DNA of 34,630 nucleotides from an uncultured Chitinophagaceae bacterium (GTDB lineage Bacteria; Bacteroidota; Bacteroidia; Chitinophagales; Chitinophagaceae), in contig CAIQDX010000044.1 in assembly GCA_903870685.1 (NCBI GenBank), positions 1 through 34,630 of the forward strand. Reading direction: 5' to 3'. Positions 1 to 9,092 of the stretch are shown here, piece after piece (the first letter of the stretch is position 1; every line of letters starts with the position of its first letter). The position numbers and the translations under genes are program-made. The notes under the pieces were generated by a model. The model was not told the origin of the DNA. It saw only the letters and a list, made by a program, of their open reading frames with translations, and did no database searches.

Positions 1-1
1 C

Positions 2-40
2 TTAAACCTCTTAAACTTTTTTAAACCTCTTAAACTTTTT
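2..40. repeat. Two head-to-tail copies of a 19-20 bp AT-rich repeat
   Basis: The 20-base string beginning TTAAACCTCT and ending CTTTTT occurs at 2-21 and again at 21-40, giving a period of 19 bases with one shared base. Each copy also contains two TTAAAC half-repeats. The array runs from the window edge up to two bases before the ATG of the DUF423 gene, so more copies could lie outside. I see no function for it. It occupies the place where the ribosome binding site of the first gene should be. Confidence 0.75.
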
Positions 41-41
41 T

Positions 42-425
42 ATGCATAAAGGATATTTACGAACCGCTGCATTCCTTGGCGCACTTAGTGTTGCTTTAGG
101 AGCATTTGGTGCACACGGATTAAAAAAATTTATTGATGACCATTCATTAACCGTTTATGAAACGGCTGTTCGTTATCAATTCTATCATGTTTTTGCATTG
201 GCATTGGTAGGTGTTTTATATAAAGAATTTAAAAACAAATTAATTGAGTGGGCAGGGTTTTTATTTATTCTCGGCACCATATTTTTTAGTGGTTCTTTAT
301 ATGCATTTACTTTTAAAGCTGCAATGAATTTGGATGGGATGAATTGGCTTGGTCCGATTACTCCCATCGGAGGATTATTTTTTATTGCCGGATGGATTTG
401 TTTGTTGATTGGAATTAAGAAATAA
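42..425 (+). CDS. DUF423 family small inner-membrane protein (YgdD-like)
   Basis: This is a 127-residue, very hydrophobic protein with about four membrane segments, near residues 5-25, 45-62, 68-90 and 100-124. The N-terminal block LGALSVALGAFGAHGL followed by YETAVRYQFYHVFALAL is characteristic of the DUF423 family, whose members are usually 110-130 residues, so the gene looks complete. The biochemical role of the family is not established. It ends about 155 bases before ftsK, and I see no terminator between them. The start is the ATG at 42, directly after the short tandem repeat. Confidence 0.85.
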   Translation: MHKGYLRTAAFLGALSVALGAFGAHGLKKFIDDHSLTVYETAVRYQFYHVFALALVGVLYKEFKNKLIEWAGFLFILGTIFFSGSLYAFTFKAAMNLDGMNWLGPITPIGGLFFIAGWICLLIGIKK

Positions 426-580
426 AAATCTTAATTTATCATTTAGCATTCAAAATTTATCATTCTTCTGCTGCCATAGTTATCCACCGTACAAGTGTGC
501 GACGCAACAAAAGCCGAGAAGAAATCCACATGCTGGTCCAAAAACAAAACTCTTTCTGCACTTAGCTTATATTTGTTTTC

Positions 581-3094
581 ATGGCGAACAGCTTACGAAA
601 GAAAACACCGCCGCCACCCGATCCGGAGCAATTAACAGCCGATAAAGAAGTGGAGGTTACGGTAACAGAAGTTGTAAAAGATGAACGTACCACAAAGATT
701 GCAGGTGCGGTTAGCTTACTGTTGGCTATATTTTTATTTGTTGCATTCACCAGTTATTTATTTACCTGGCAGGAAGATCAGGATAAAGTGCATCAGTTTG
801 GGATTAAGATTTTTGCAACTGATGATGTTAAAGTAAATAATCTACTTGGTGTGTTGGGTGCTTATGTGGCACATAATTTTATCTACAAAGGTTTTGGTAT
901 TGCATCTTATTTATTCTGCAGTTTCTTTTTTGTTCTCGGTGTTAATTTATTAGTGGAGAAAAAAGTTTTTTCATTAGTTCGTAATCTTCGTTATGTAATT
1001 GTTGGATTGCTTGTAATAAGCATGACAGCTGCATTTGCATCGAAAGGAACTGAATTCAGTTGGGGTGGTGGTGTTGGAGAATTATTGAATCAATGGTCAG
1101 TAAAATGGATCGGAAATTTTGGTACAGGGGCATTATTAGTGTTAAGTGTTTTGAGTTATGCCATTTGGCGTTTTAATCCAACTTTTAAATGGCCCGAAAG
1201 AAAAATAAAATCAATAGTTGAAGAACAAGAAGTTTTTGAAAGAGGAGAAGATGAACAACCTGTTCGCGGCGAATGGGATATAAATGAAGAAGGATCTGCT
1301 TTAACATTAAATGAAAGAGAAGAAGCAATCAGTCAAAATAAATTAAAGAATGATGGTAACGGAGGATTACTTAATGTACCTGATGCTACTGAATCTGTTG
1401 ATCCTTTGAATGAATTTGGTGTGAATGAAAAAGAGTTGACTGATGACATTCCAAAGATTACAGAAAAACCAATCAGCGAAAAAAAGAATGAAGGCAAATT
1501 ATTAATTGATGATTCGGTTGATATGGAATTGGAAATTAATAATGTGGTGGAAGAAGAAATAAAACCTGTTGTAAATAAAGTTACTACTGAAAGATATGAT
1601 GCTACTTTGGATTTGAGGGATTATAAATATCCGTCACTAGATTTATTGGATTCTCCCAGCAGCGAAAAAATTGTGCATGATCCATCAGAATTAGAAACAC
1701 ACAAAAATCAAATCATTGCTACTTTAAAAAATTATGATATTGCCATACAAAAAATTGCTGCAACCATTGGTCCAACAGTTACTTTGTACGAAATAGTTCC
1801 GGCACCGGGTGTGCGTATCAGCAGAATAAAAAATTTAGAGGACGATATTGCGCTAAGTCTTGCTGCGCTTGGTATTCGTATCATTGCACCAATTCCCGGA
1901 AAGGGAACAATTGGTATTGAAGTTCCTAATATTCGCAAGACTGTTGTGGGAATGAGAACATTATTAGCCAGCGATAAATTTCAAAACAATCATTTCTCTT
2001 TACCTATCGCCATTGGCAAAAAGATAGATAATGAAAATTTCATTGTTGATCTGGCTGCGATGCCGCATTTATTAATGGCGGGCGCAACCGGACAAGGAAA
2101 ATCAGTTGGTATCAATGCAGTTTTAATTTCGTTGTTGTATAAAAAACATCCGGCACAATTAAAGTTTGTTTTGGTTGATCCAAAGAAAGTAGAGTTGAGT
2201 TTATATCGAGTTATCGAAAAACATTTCTTAGCAAAATTACCCGGCGAAGAAGAATCAATTATTACCGATACCAAGAAAGTTATTTATACTTTAAATGCTT
2301 TGTGTATTGAAATGGATAACCGTTATGATCTGTTGAAAGAAGCAGGTTGCAGAAATATTAAAGAATATAATGAGAAGTTTACTTCGAGAAGATTAAATCC
2401 AGAGAAAGGTCATCAATATTTACCATTCATTGTTTTAGTTGTTGATGAATTTGCCGATTTAATTATGACAGCGGGCAAAGAAATTGAAATGCCAATTGCA
2501 CGGTTGGCGCAATTAGCTCGTGCTGTTGGAATACATTTAATTATTGCAACACAACGTCCATCAGTTAATATTATTACAGGAACTATCAAAGCAAATTTCC
2601 CTGCAAGAATTGCATTTAAAGTGTCTTCAAAAATTGATAGTCGTACCATTTTAGATATTGGCGGTGCTGAACAATTAATTGGAAAAGGTGATATGTTGAT
2701 CAGTTATAACGGCGAGTTGGTTCGTTTGCAATGTGCATTTGTTGATACACCCGAAGTTGACAGAGTTTGCGAATTTATTGCCAGTCAACGTGGTTATCCT
2801 CAAGCATTTTTATTGCCTGAATATGTTGATGAAAAAGATATGGATGGAAAAGATTTTGATGCCAATGATCGGGATGCATTATTTGAAGATGCAGCTAGAT
2901 TAATTGTACAAAGTCAGATTGGTAGCACCTCTTTAATTCAACGTCGTATGAAGCTGGGATACAATCGTGCAGGGCGTTTGATGGATCAATTAGAAGCAGC
3001 AGGTATTGTTGGACCAAACCTTGGAAGCAAAGCCCGTGAAGTGCGTTTTAAAACCGAAATGGAATTAGAACAGTTTCTGCAATCAATGGGCTAG
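581..3094 (+). CDS. ftsK: DNA translocase FtsK
   Basis: This 837-residue FtsK/SpoIIIE-family ATP-driven DNA pump would act at the division septum to clear and align chromosome termini. About four membrane segments lie in residues 45-215. A charged linker of about 150 residues, rich in Glu and Lys, follows to about residue 345. The motor then shows Walker A GATGQGKS near residue 500 and Walker B VLVVDEFADL near residue 620. The C-terminal winged-helix gamma domain, which reads KOPS-type sequences in the family, covers about 765-837 (GSTSLIQRRMKLGYNRAGRL). The length is normal for Bacteroidota FtsK. A lolA-like gene follows after 75 bases with its own promoter. Only the linker is family-variable, so the identification is secure. 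Confidence 0.97.
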   Translation: MANSLRKKTPPPPDPEQLTADKEVEVTVTEVVKDERTTKIAGAVSLLLAIFLFVAFTSYLFTWQEDQDKVHQFGIKIFATDDVKVNNLLGVLGAYVAHNFIYKGFGIASYLFCSFFFVLGVNLLVEKKVFSLVRNLRYVIVGLLVISMTAAFASKGTEFSWGGGVGELLNQWSVKWIGNFGTGALLVLSVLSYAIWRFNPTFKWPERKIKSIVEEQEVFERGEDEQPVRGEWDINEEGSALTLNEREEAISQNKLKNDGNGGLLNVPDATESVDPLNEFGVNEKELTDDIPKITEKPISEKKNEGKLLIDDSVDMELEINNVVEEEIKPVVNKVTTERYDATLDLRDYKYPSLDLLDSPSSEKIVHDPSELETHKNQIIATLKNYDIAIQKIAATIGPTVTLYEIVPAPGVRISRIKNLEDDIALSLAALGIRIIAPIPGKGTIGIEVPNIRKTVVGMRTLLASDKFQNNHFSLPIAIGKKIDNENFIVDLAAMPHLLMAGATGQGKSVGINAVLISLLYKKHPAQLKFVLVDPKKVELSLYRVIEKHFLAKLPGEEESIITDTKKVIYTLNALCIEMDNRYDLLKEAGCRNIKEYNEKFTSRRLNPEKGHQYLPFIVLVVDEFADLIMTAGKEIEMPIARLAQLARAVGIHLIIATQRPSVNIITGTIKANFPARIAFKVSSKIDSRTILDIGGAEQLIGKGDMLISYNGELVRLQCAFVDTPEVDRVCEFIASQRGYPQAFLLPEYVDEKDMDGKDFDANDRDALFEDAARLIVQSQIGSTSLIQRRMKLGYNRAGRLMDQLEAAGIVGPNLGSKAREVRFKTEMELEQFLQSMG

Positions 3095-3121
3095 CCTTAT
3101 TTTTAAACTATGATCGATTAC

Positions 3122-3153
3122 TTGTGTCTTAAATAGTCAAAAGCATATATTTG
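3122..3153 (+). promoter_or_regulatory. Bacteroidota-type promoter of the lolA-like gene
   Basis: TTG at 3122-3124 and TATATTTG (3146-3153) are separated by 21 bases. This matches the Bacteroidota sigma-ABfr pattern of a -33 TTTG/TTG and a -7 TAnnTTTG. The expected transcript start is near 3159, about ten bases before the ATG at 3170, so the leader would be very short. The call rests on motif match only. Confidence 0.6.
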
Positions 3154-3169
3154 CGCCAATAAATTTTAT

Positions 3170-3802
3170 ATGAAAAAAATTTACTTTCTATTGATTGCTG
3201 CATTTTGTTTGATAAATTTTTGTTTCGCTCAAAATAATGACCCAAATGCAAAAAAAGTCTTAGATGCCGTTAGCACTAAGATGAAAACTTTTAAAGGCAT
3301 TACTGCTGCATTTTCTATTAAATCTATTACCAATAAAGGGAAAGATAATGGCAATAAAACCGGTAATATATCTATCAAAGGACAAAAATATTTGTTGAAG
3401 CAAGGAAAATCAGAGATCATTTCCGACGGTACAAAAATTTATAATTTTGATGGAAGTAAAACCATCACCATAGCATCGGTTGAAGAAAGTAATCAAACTT
3501 TAAGTCCGCAGAATTTATTATCTAATTTTTATGATAAGGATTTTACTTATAAACTGATCTCATCAAAAGGAGCGTTTAATGAGATAGAATTGATTCCGAT
3601 CGATAAGAAGAAAAATTTTCAGAAAGTAAATGTGTTTATCGATAAGAATAAAAGCATGATCACGAAAGCTAAAATATTGGATAAGAGCAATAATGTAATA
3701 GAATTCATTTTAACCAATCTCAATACCAATGCGACTCTAGCCGATAATACTTTTATTTACGATCGCAGTAAATATCCCAAAGATGCCGAGGTGTTAGATT
3801 AA
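3170..3802 (+). CDS. LolA-like outer-membrane lipoprotein carrier protein
   Basis: This is a 210-residue secreted protein with a signal peptide in residues 1-20 (cleavage after CFA-Q). The mature part has the LolA/LolB half-barrel pattern: an N-terminal helix (VLDAVSTKMKTFKGITAAFSI), then beta strands including GNISIKGQKYLL, EIISDGTKIYNFD and FNEIELIPIDKK, and a late strand ending in a DNTFIYD motif. LolA members shuttle lipoproteins across the periplasm. Its position directly behind ftsK is common for lolA in Bacteroidota. It has its own promoter and is followed by a strong terminator at 3823-3853. Distant LolA-like proteins can have other cargo, so the exact substrate is inferred. Confidence 0.85.
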   Translation: MKKIYFLLIAAFCLINFCFAQNNDPNAKKVLDAVSTKMKTFKGITAAFSIKSITNKGKDNGNKTGNISIKGQKYLLKQGKSEIISDGTKIYNFDGSKTITIASVEESNQTLSPQNLLSNFYDKDFTYKLISSKGAFNEIELIPIDKKKNFQKVNVFIDKNKSMITKAKILDKSNNVIEFILTNLNTNATLADNTFIYDRSKYPKDAEVLD

Positions 3803-3822
3803 TAATAATGCTAAAAATTTTC

Positions 3823-3853
3823 AGCCATTCATCAAAACTGAATGGCTTTTTTA
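3823..3853 (+). terminator. Rho-independent terminator after the lolA-like gene
   Basis: A perfect 9-bp stem pairs AGCCATTCA (3823-3831) with TGAATGGCT (3839-3847) across a 7-base loop, followed by a T-rich tract. It lies 21 bases after the stop codon. Confidence 0.88.
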
Positions 3854-3886
3854 TTTTGTGTTAGGTTAATTCAATAATTTCAGTGT

Positions 3887-5017
3887 ATGAAAAAAATATT
3901 TTTCCTTTTTATTCTTTCATTAATTGTAATTGTTGCAAATGCACAATATTCTGTTCGATTAGTTGTAACGGAAATTGCAACAAAGAGTAGCGACGATATT
4001 TATGTTGCAGGAAATTTCAACAACTGGAATCCGAAAGATGAAAATTATAAATTAAAACCTTTGGGCGGCACTAGAAAAGGCGTGGTGATTAAAAATATCG
4101 CCGCAGGAAATTATGCGTTTAAATTTACGCGTGGCAGTTTCGAAAAAGTTGAAACGACTGCTGATGGCAGAGATATTAATGATCGTTTAATAGAAGTAAC
4201 AACTGATGTTTCAAACGATTTTACTATTGCCGGTTGGAAAGATGATTACCCTGAAAGACCAAAACGTTATACTGCAAGTCCGCAGGTAAAAATAATTGAT
4301 ACAACTTTTAACATTCCGCAATTAGATCGCAAAAGAAGAATATGGATTTATTTACCGAAAAGTTATTCATCTTCTTCTAAAACTTATCCTGTTTTGTACA
4401 TGCACGACGGGCAAAATTTATTTAATGAACAAACTGCTTATTCAGGCGAATGGGGCGTTGATGAATGTTTAGATTCATTGCAACAAATTACCGGTAAAGA
4501 ATGTATCGTTGTTGGAATTGATAATGGTGGAATAAAGAGAATGAATGAATATAATCCTTACGACAATGATAGATTTGGTAAAGGCGAGGGCAAACAATAT
4601 GTTGATTTTTTAGCGAATACTTTAAAGCCATTTATTGATAGTAAATACCGTACAAAAAAAGGCGTTGAATATACTTTTGTTGCCGGAAGTAGCATGGGTG
4701 GATTAATTAGTTTGTACGCTGTAATGCAGTATCCTAAAGTGTTTGGTGGGGCAGGTGTTTTTTCACCAGCATTTTGGATAGTACCTAAATTATATGATGA
4801 GGCAGAAAAATTTATAACCAATACACCGCCGAAATTTTATTTTTATGCAGGAGGAAATGAAAGCAAAGAAATGGTTCCTGACATGAATAAAATGGCTGAT
4901 ATTTTTTACAAAAAAACAAACTATCAAATTCAAAAAGTAACAAGTTCAAACGGGCAGCATAACGAAAAATACTGGCGTGCTGAGTTTCCTAAATTTTATG
5001 TTTGGTTGATGAATTAA
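3887..5017 (+). CDS. Secreted esterase (esterase D/Fes-like) with N-terminal glycogen-binding-type domain
   Basis: This is a 376-residue protein with a signal peptide in residues 1-19 (cleaved after ANA). Residues about 22-115 resemble an early-set/CBM48-like beta-sandwich (DDIYVAGNFNNWNPKDENY, then GNYAFKFTRG). Residues about 135-376 form an alpha/beta-hydrolase of the putative esterase family (YPVLYMHDGQNLF, then GVDECLDSL). The nucleophile is Ser269 in GSSMGG and the likely catalytic His is His358 in NGQHNEKYW. Family members cleave esters such as feruloyl, acetyl-xylan or siderophore esters; the substrate here cannot be told from sequence. The 3' end overlaps the convergent RNase Z gene by four bases (both stops use 5014-5017). 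Confidence 0.82.
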   Translation: MKKIFFLFILSLIVIVANAQYSVRLVVTEIATKSSDDIYVAGNFNNWNPKDENYKLKPLGGTRKGVVIKNIAAGNYAFKFTRGSFEKVETTADGRDINDRLIEVTTDVSNDFTIAGWKDDYPERPKRYTASPQVKIIDTTFNIPQLDRKRRIWIYLPKSYSSSSKTYPVLYMHDGQNLFNEQTAYSGEWGVDECLDSLQQITGKECIVVGIDNGGIKRMNEYNPYDNDRFGKGEGKQYVDFLANTLKPFIDSKYRTKKGVEYTFVAGSSMGGLISLYAVMQYPKVFGGAGVFSPAFWIVPKLYDEAEKFITNTPPKFYFYAGGNESKEMVPDMNKMADIFYKKTNYQIQKVTSSNGQHNEKYWRAEFPKFYVWLMN

Positions 5018-5916
5018 ATTTTAAAGCTTACACCTTCAATTGCTAATTCTGAATTTGGAAATATTTCTTTTGCTTCAAATAAAAATTGGTCTAAACTTTC
5101 ATATTTACTGCTGAAATGACCGATCAGTAATTTTTGTGTATTGGCTTTAATGGCAATGTTTGCAGCTTGTTCGGTGGTACAATGAAAACGTGCAAATGCT
5201 CGATCATCTAAATCTTTTAAATAAGTTGCTTCGTGATAAATGACAGATACATCTTTTATTTTTTCGGCAAGCATTTCATCATAAATAGTATCGGCACAAA
5301 AAGCGTAACTGCGTGGTGGAATATTAGGTAATGTAACCCATTCGTTTTTTATTATTTCGCCATCTTTTGTTTCATAATCATCACCATTTTTTAAGTGAGA
5401 ATAATAGACAGCAGGAATATTAAACTGCATTACTTTTTCTTTATCGATTTTTCGCAGATGTTTTTTTTCACGAATGATAAATCCCCAGCATTCTATTCTG
5501 TGTTGTGTAGAAAAACATTCAACAGTAAATCTTTTTCCATCAACAATTAATCCTTCTTTTTCTAAAGAATGAAAATGTAAAGCAAATGGAAGTTTTGTAT
5601 CAGCAACTTTAAATTGCAGATCAATAATTTCTTTTAAAGTTGATGGTGCATAAATATGTAGATCATTTTCTCTTCCCAATAAACCCATGCTGGTTATTAA
5701 TCCGATCAATCCAAAATAATGATCGCCGTGTAAATGCGAAATAAAAATATGATTGATCTTACTTCGACGAATTTTATATTTTGCCATCTGCATTTGAGTG
5801 CCTTCGCCACAATCAATTAAAAACAATTCTTCATGCAACGTAACAATTTGGGCAGTAGGGTGTCTTTCGTAAGCAGGAAGCGCTGAATTATTTCCCAAAA
5901 TTGTTACCCCAAACAT
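5014..5916 (-). CDS. rnz: Ribonuclease Z (tRNA 3' endonuclease)
   Basis: This 300-residue metallo-beta-lactamase-fold enzyme would cut the 3' trailer from tRNA precursors. Zinc ligands are visible: the HLHGDH motif at residues 61-66, the Asp in FCADTIYDE, the conserved HEATY block and the His in LLIGHFSSKY. The N-terminal block TILGNNSALP and DCGEGTQMQM are typical of RNase Z. The length is normal for the short bacterial form. The start is the ATG at 5914-5916. The STAS gene ends 38 bases upstream on the same strand, so the two are probably co-transcribed. Confidence 0.95.
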   Translation of the reverse strand: MFGVTILGNNSALPAYERHPTAQIVTLHEELFLIDCGEGTQMQMAKYKIRRSKINHIFISHLHGDHYFGLIGLITSMGLLGRENDLHIYAPSTLKEIIDLQFKVADTKLPFALHFHSLEKEGLIVDGKRFTVECFSTQHRIECWGFIIREKKHLRKIDKEKVMQFNIPAVYYSHLKNGDDYETKDGEIIKNEWVTLPNIPPRSYAFCADTIYDEMLAEKIKDVSVIYHEATYLKDLDDRAFARFHCTTEQAANIAIKANTQKLLIGHFSSKYESLDQFLFEAKEIFPNSELAIEGVSFKI

Positions 5917-5954
5917 TTTAGTTATTTTTTAATATAAGATTAATAAATGAAAAA

Positions 5955-6353
5955 TTATTCTTGTGAAGGAAAAGAAAAATCGTCACCATCTAATAATTCC
6001 CTTTCAATCTCTTCCATTTGCACAATATCCCAGGCTTCGCTTTCTGTTGGTGTATTATTTAGAAATTCTAATAATTCCAACTTATCAAAAGTCTCTTCCA
6101 CATTTGGTTTCATTCCACATATCACAAATGAAACGTTTTGTTCATAGAATATATTTTGCAGTTTTGCAATGGTTTCTGCGGCGTCATCATCAATTTCATT
6201 TACTTCTTGCAAATCAAGAATAATATTCTTCACATCTTTTTGTAAATAACTGTTGCAGGTGGCAGCGAGTTCCGCAGCCATATTGTCATAAATATGCGGC
6301 TCAAGTGGTAATACAACAGTAAATTTTTCCTTGGTATCAATTTTGATTTCCAT
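5955..6353 (-). CDS. STAS-domain protein lacking the usual phosphorylatable serine
   Basis: This is about 132 residues, starting at the ATG at 6351-6353; an in-frame ATG 21 bases further upstream is possible but adds an unlikely leader. Residues 1-105 have the STAS/anti-sigma-antagonist pattern (TCNSYLQKDVKNIILDLQEV, then VSFVICGMKP, then a helix). SpoIIAA-type proteins have a DSSG-like switch; this protein has D55-D56-D57-A58, so the acceptor Ser is replaced by Asp. The C-terminal 30 residues are strongly acidic. It sits upstream of rnz, probably in one operon, and is divergent from clpC with only about 90 bases between them. Its partner is unknown: no anti-sigma kinase or phosphatase is nearby. 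MlaB-like roles are also carried by STAS proteins. Confidence 0.75.
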   Translation of the reverse strand: MEIKIDTKEKFTVVLPLEPHIYDNMAAELAATCNSYLQKDVKNIILDLQEVNEIDDDAAETIAKLQNIFYEQNVSFVICGMKPNVEETFDKLELLEFLNNTPTESEAWDIVQMEEIERELLDGDDFSFPSQE

Positions 6354-6442
6354 AGTTTTCGTTTTCGTTAACACAGTGTGTATAAAAGCATAGCAACTTT
6401 GCTCAAAAATATTCGTTATAATTGTATAAATCCAAATAAGAT

Positions 6443-8992
6443 ATGGATAATAATTTTTCAGCTCAGGTAAAAGAAATCATCTCTTTCAGTCGTGAAGAAG
6501 CTTTACGATTAGGCAATGATTTCATCGGCACAGAACATTTGTTATTGGGATTGATACGCGATGGCGAAAATATTGCCATCAAAGTATTAAAACAATTAAA
6601 TGTTGATTTGTACGAATTACGTAAAGAAATTGAACTTGCCGTAAAAGACAAAACAGGAAAAAACATTGCTAACATTAATAGTTTGCCTTTAACAAAGCAA
6701 GCCGAAAAAGTTATTCGTGTTACGGTGTTGGAAGCTAAAGCATTGAAGAGTCCGTTGGTTGAAACAGAACATTTGTTATTAAGTATTTTAAAAAATAAAG
6801 AAAATATTGCAACACAAATTTTAAATCAGTTTGATGTTGATTATGATATTTTCAGAAATGAATTAGGATTAGTAATAACCAATACACCACCTCCTCCACC
6901 AAAAAGCGAATTCTCTGATGAGAATGAAGATGAATTTGAAGAAGAAAAACAGCGTGCAGGTTTTCAACAACAACGTACCGGTAAAGCAGCAACGAATGCA
7001 AAAAGTAAAACACCTGTTCTAGATAATTTTGGAAGAGATATTACTAAAATGGCTGAAGCAGGAACATTAGATCCAATTGTTGGCAGAGAATTAGAAATTG
7101 AAAGAGTATCACAAATATTATCGCGCAGAAAAAAGAATAATCCAATTTTAATTGGCGAACCCGGTGTTGGTAAAACAGCGATTGTTGAAGGATTGGCTTT
7201 GCGAATTGTTCAAAGAAAAGTAAGCCGTGTTTTATTTGACAAAAGAGTGATATCACTCGATCTGGCTGCATTGGTTGCCGGTACAAAATACCGCGGGCAG
7301 TTCGAAGAAAGAATGAAAGCCATCATGAATGAATTGGAAAAAAATCGCGATGTTATTTTATTCATCGATGAAATTCATACCATCGTAGGTGCAGGCGGAG
7401 CAAGCGGTTCGTTGGATGCGAGTAATATTTTTAAACCTGCATTGGCAAGAGGAGAACTCCAGTGCATCGGTGCATCAACATTAGATGAGTATCGTCAATA
7501 CATAGAAAAAGATGGTGCATTAGATCGTCGTTTTCAAAAAGTTTTGATAGAACCACCAAGTGTGGAAGATACCATCATCATCTTAAATAATATTAAGAGT
7601 AAGTATGAAGATTTTCATAATGTTATTTACGATCAGGAAGCTATTGATGCTTGTGTAAAATTAAGTGATCGTTATATGACGGATCGTTTATTGCCCGATA
7701 AAGCAATTGATGTTTTAGATGAAGTAGGAGCAAGGGTGCATCTTAAAAATATCAATGTTCCACTTGATATAGTTGAGTTGGAAAAGAAGATCGAAGATGT
7801 AAAGAATGAAAAAAATAAAGTAGTGAAGAGTCAGCGTTTTGAAGAAGCTGCTTCATTGCGTGATACAGAAAAAAAGCTAGGCGAAGAATTAGATAAAGCA
7901 AAAAATATTTGGGAAGAAGAAAGTAAAAATAAACGCTATCCAATTTCGGAAGAAAATATTGCCGAAGTAGTGAGCATGATGACGGGCATTCCTGTAAAAC
8001 GAATGGTGCAGGCCGAAACTGAGAAGCTTCGCAAAATGGGAACTGATATGGCCGAAATGGTGATCGGTCAAACAGAAGCGATACAAAAAGTAGTGAAAGC
8101 TATTCAGCGTAATCGCGTTGGTTTAAAAGATCCAAAGAAACCTATTGGTACATTTATTTTCTTAGGCCCTACAGGTGTTGGTAAAACCGAATTGGCCAGA
8201 AGCCTTGCCAGATATATGTTTGATAGTGAAGATGCTTTAATTCGCATCGACATGAGCGAATACATGGAAAAATTCACTGTGAGTCGTTTGATTGGTGCAC
8301 CTCCGGGATATGTTGGTTATGAAGAAGGTGGTCAGTTAACCGAAAAAGTTCGTCGCAAGCCATATTCAGTTATTTTATTGGATGAAATTGAAAAAGCGCA
8401 TCCCGATATTTATAATATTTTATTACAGGTATTAGATGATGGACAATTGACTGATGGTTTGGGAAGAAAGATCGATTTCAAAAATTCACTCATCATCATG
8501 ACATCAAATATTGGTGTTCGTCAGTTAAAAGAGTTTGGTGATGGTGTTGGATTTGCAACTGCATCTCGTGTTCAAAATCAGGAAGAAAATAATAAAGCAG
8601 TAATTGAAAAAGCATTGAAACGCACCTTCTCTCCTGAGTTCTTGAACAGGATAGATGATATCGTGATCTTTAATGCTTTAACTAAGGAACATATTCACAG
8701 CATCATCGACATTTTGATGAAGGGTGTGATGAAACGTTTGGTGAACTTAGGTTTCAGCTTAGAGCTTACTGAAGAAGCAAAAGATTTTATTGCCGATAAA
8801 GGTTATGATGTTCAATATGGAGCAAGACCTTTGCATCGTGCCATTCAAAAGTATTTGGAAGATCCGTTAGCTGAAGAAATATTAAGTTTGAATGTAAAGA
8901 ATGGAGACACTTTATTGGCTTCTTTAGATAAAGAAAATGGTAAGATCATTTTCGAATTGAAAAAGAAAGAAGAAGAAAATGCGAGTGTATAA
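6443..8992 (+). CDS. clpC: ClpC-type AAA+ unfoldase, ATP-binding subunit of Clp protease
   Basis: This 849-residue hexameric unfoldase would feed substrates to ClpP. It has a Clp N-domain with two repeats (about 1-145), then a first AAA+ module with Walker A GEPGVGKT near residue 239 and Walker B VILFIDEIH. A middle coiled coil containing a UVR-like segment (about 430-480) is ClpC-like rather than ClpB-like. The second AAA+ module has Walker A GPTGVGKT near 574 and a VGF tripeptide (GDGVGFAT), matching the ClpP-docking loop. Length and order are normal for ClpC. It is transcribed alone and is followed by a bidirectional terminator. I do not see an mcsA/mcsB or ctsR neighbour. Confidence 0.96.
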   Translation: MDNNFSAQVKEIISFSREEALRLGNDFIGTEHLLLGLIRDGENIAIKVLKQLNVDLYELRKEIELAVKDKTGKNIANINSLPLTKQAEKVIRVTVLEAKALKSPLVETEHLLLSILKNKENIATQILNQFDVDYDIFRNELGLVITNTPPPPPKSEFSDENEDEFEEEKQRAGFQQQRTGKAATNAKSKTPVLDNFGRDITKMAEAGTLDPIVGRELEIERVSQILSRRKKNNPILIGEPGVGKTAIVEGLALRIVQRKVSRVLFDKRVISLDLAALVAGTKYRGQFEERMKAIMNELEKNRDVILFIDEIHTIVGAGGASGSLDASNIFKPALARGELQCIGASTLDEYRQYIEKDGALDRRFQKVLIEPPSVEDTIIILNNIKSKYEDFHNVIYDQEAIDACVKLSDRYMTDRLLPDKAIDVLDEVGARVHLKNINVPLDIVELEKKIEDVKNEKNKVVKSQRFEEAASLRDTEKKLGEELDKAKNIWEEESKNKRYPISEENIAEVVSMMTGIPVKRMVQAETEKLRKMGTDMAEMVIGQTEAIQKVVKAIQRNRVGLKDPKKPIGTFIFLGPTGVGKTELARSLARYMFDSEDALIRIDMSEYMEKFTVSRLIGAPPGYVGYEEGGQLTEKVRRKPYSVILLDEIEKAHPDIYNILLQVLDDGQLTDGLGRKIDFKNSLIIMTSNIGVRQLKEFGDGVGFATASRVQNQEENNKAVIEKALKRTFSPEFLNRIDDIVIFNALTKEHIHSIIDILMKGVMKRLVNLGFSLELTEEAKDFIADKGYDVQYGARPLHRAIQKYLEDPLAEEILSLNVKNGDTLLASLDKENGKIIFELKKKEEENASV

Positions 8993-9010
8993 ATTATAAA
9001 ACAAAAAAAG

Positions 9011-9042
9011 AAAGCGGTGATTGAAAAATCATCGCTTTTTTT
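9011..9042. terminator. Bidirectional terminator between clpC and the histidine kinase
   Basis: A 12-bp stem (9011-9022 with 9027-9038, one G-T pair) with a GAAA loop is flanked by an A-run on the left and a T-run on the right. It can therefore serve both the plus-strand clpC and the minus-strand kinase gene. Confidence 0.88.
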
Positions 9043-9092
9043 ATATAGAACAAACACAAATGAAATTTACTTCTTCATAAAGTTTATTTCAT

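Noticed and set aside
5014-5017. Four-base overlap of the convergent esterase and rnz stops as an antisense regulatory device
   Set aside because: Convergent stop overlaps of TTAA are common in compact genomes and nothing else suggests regulation.
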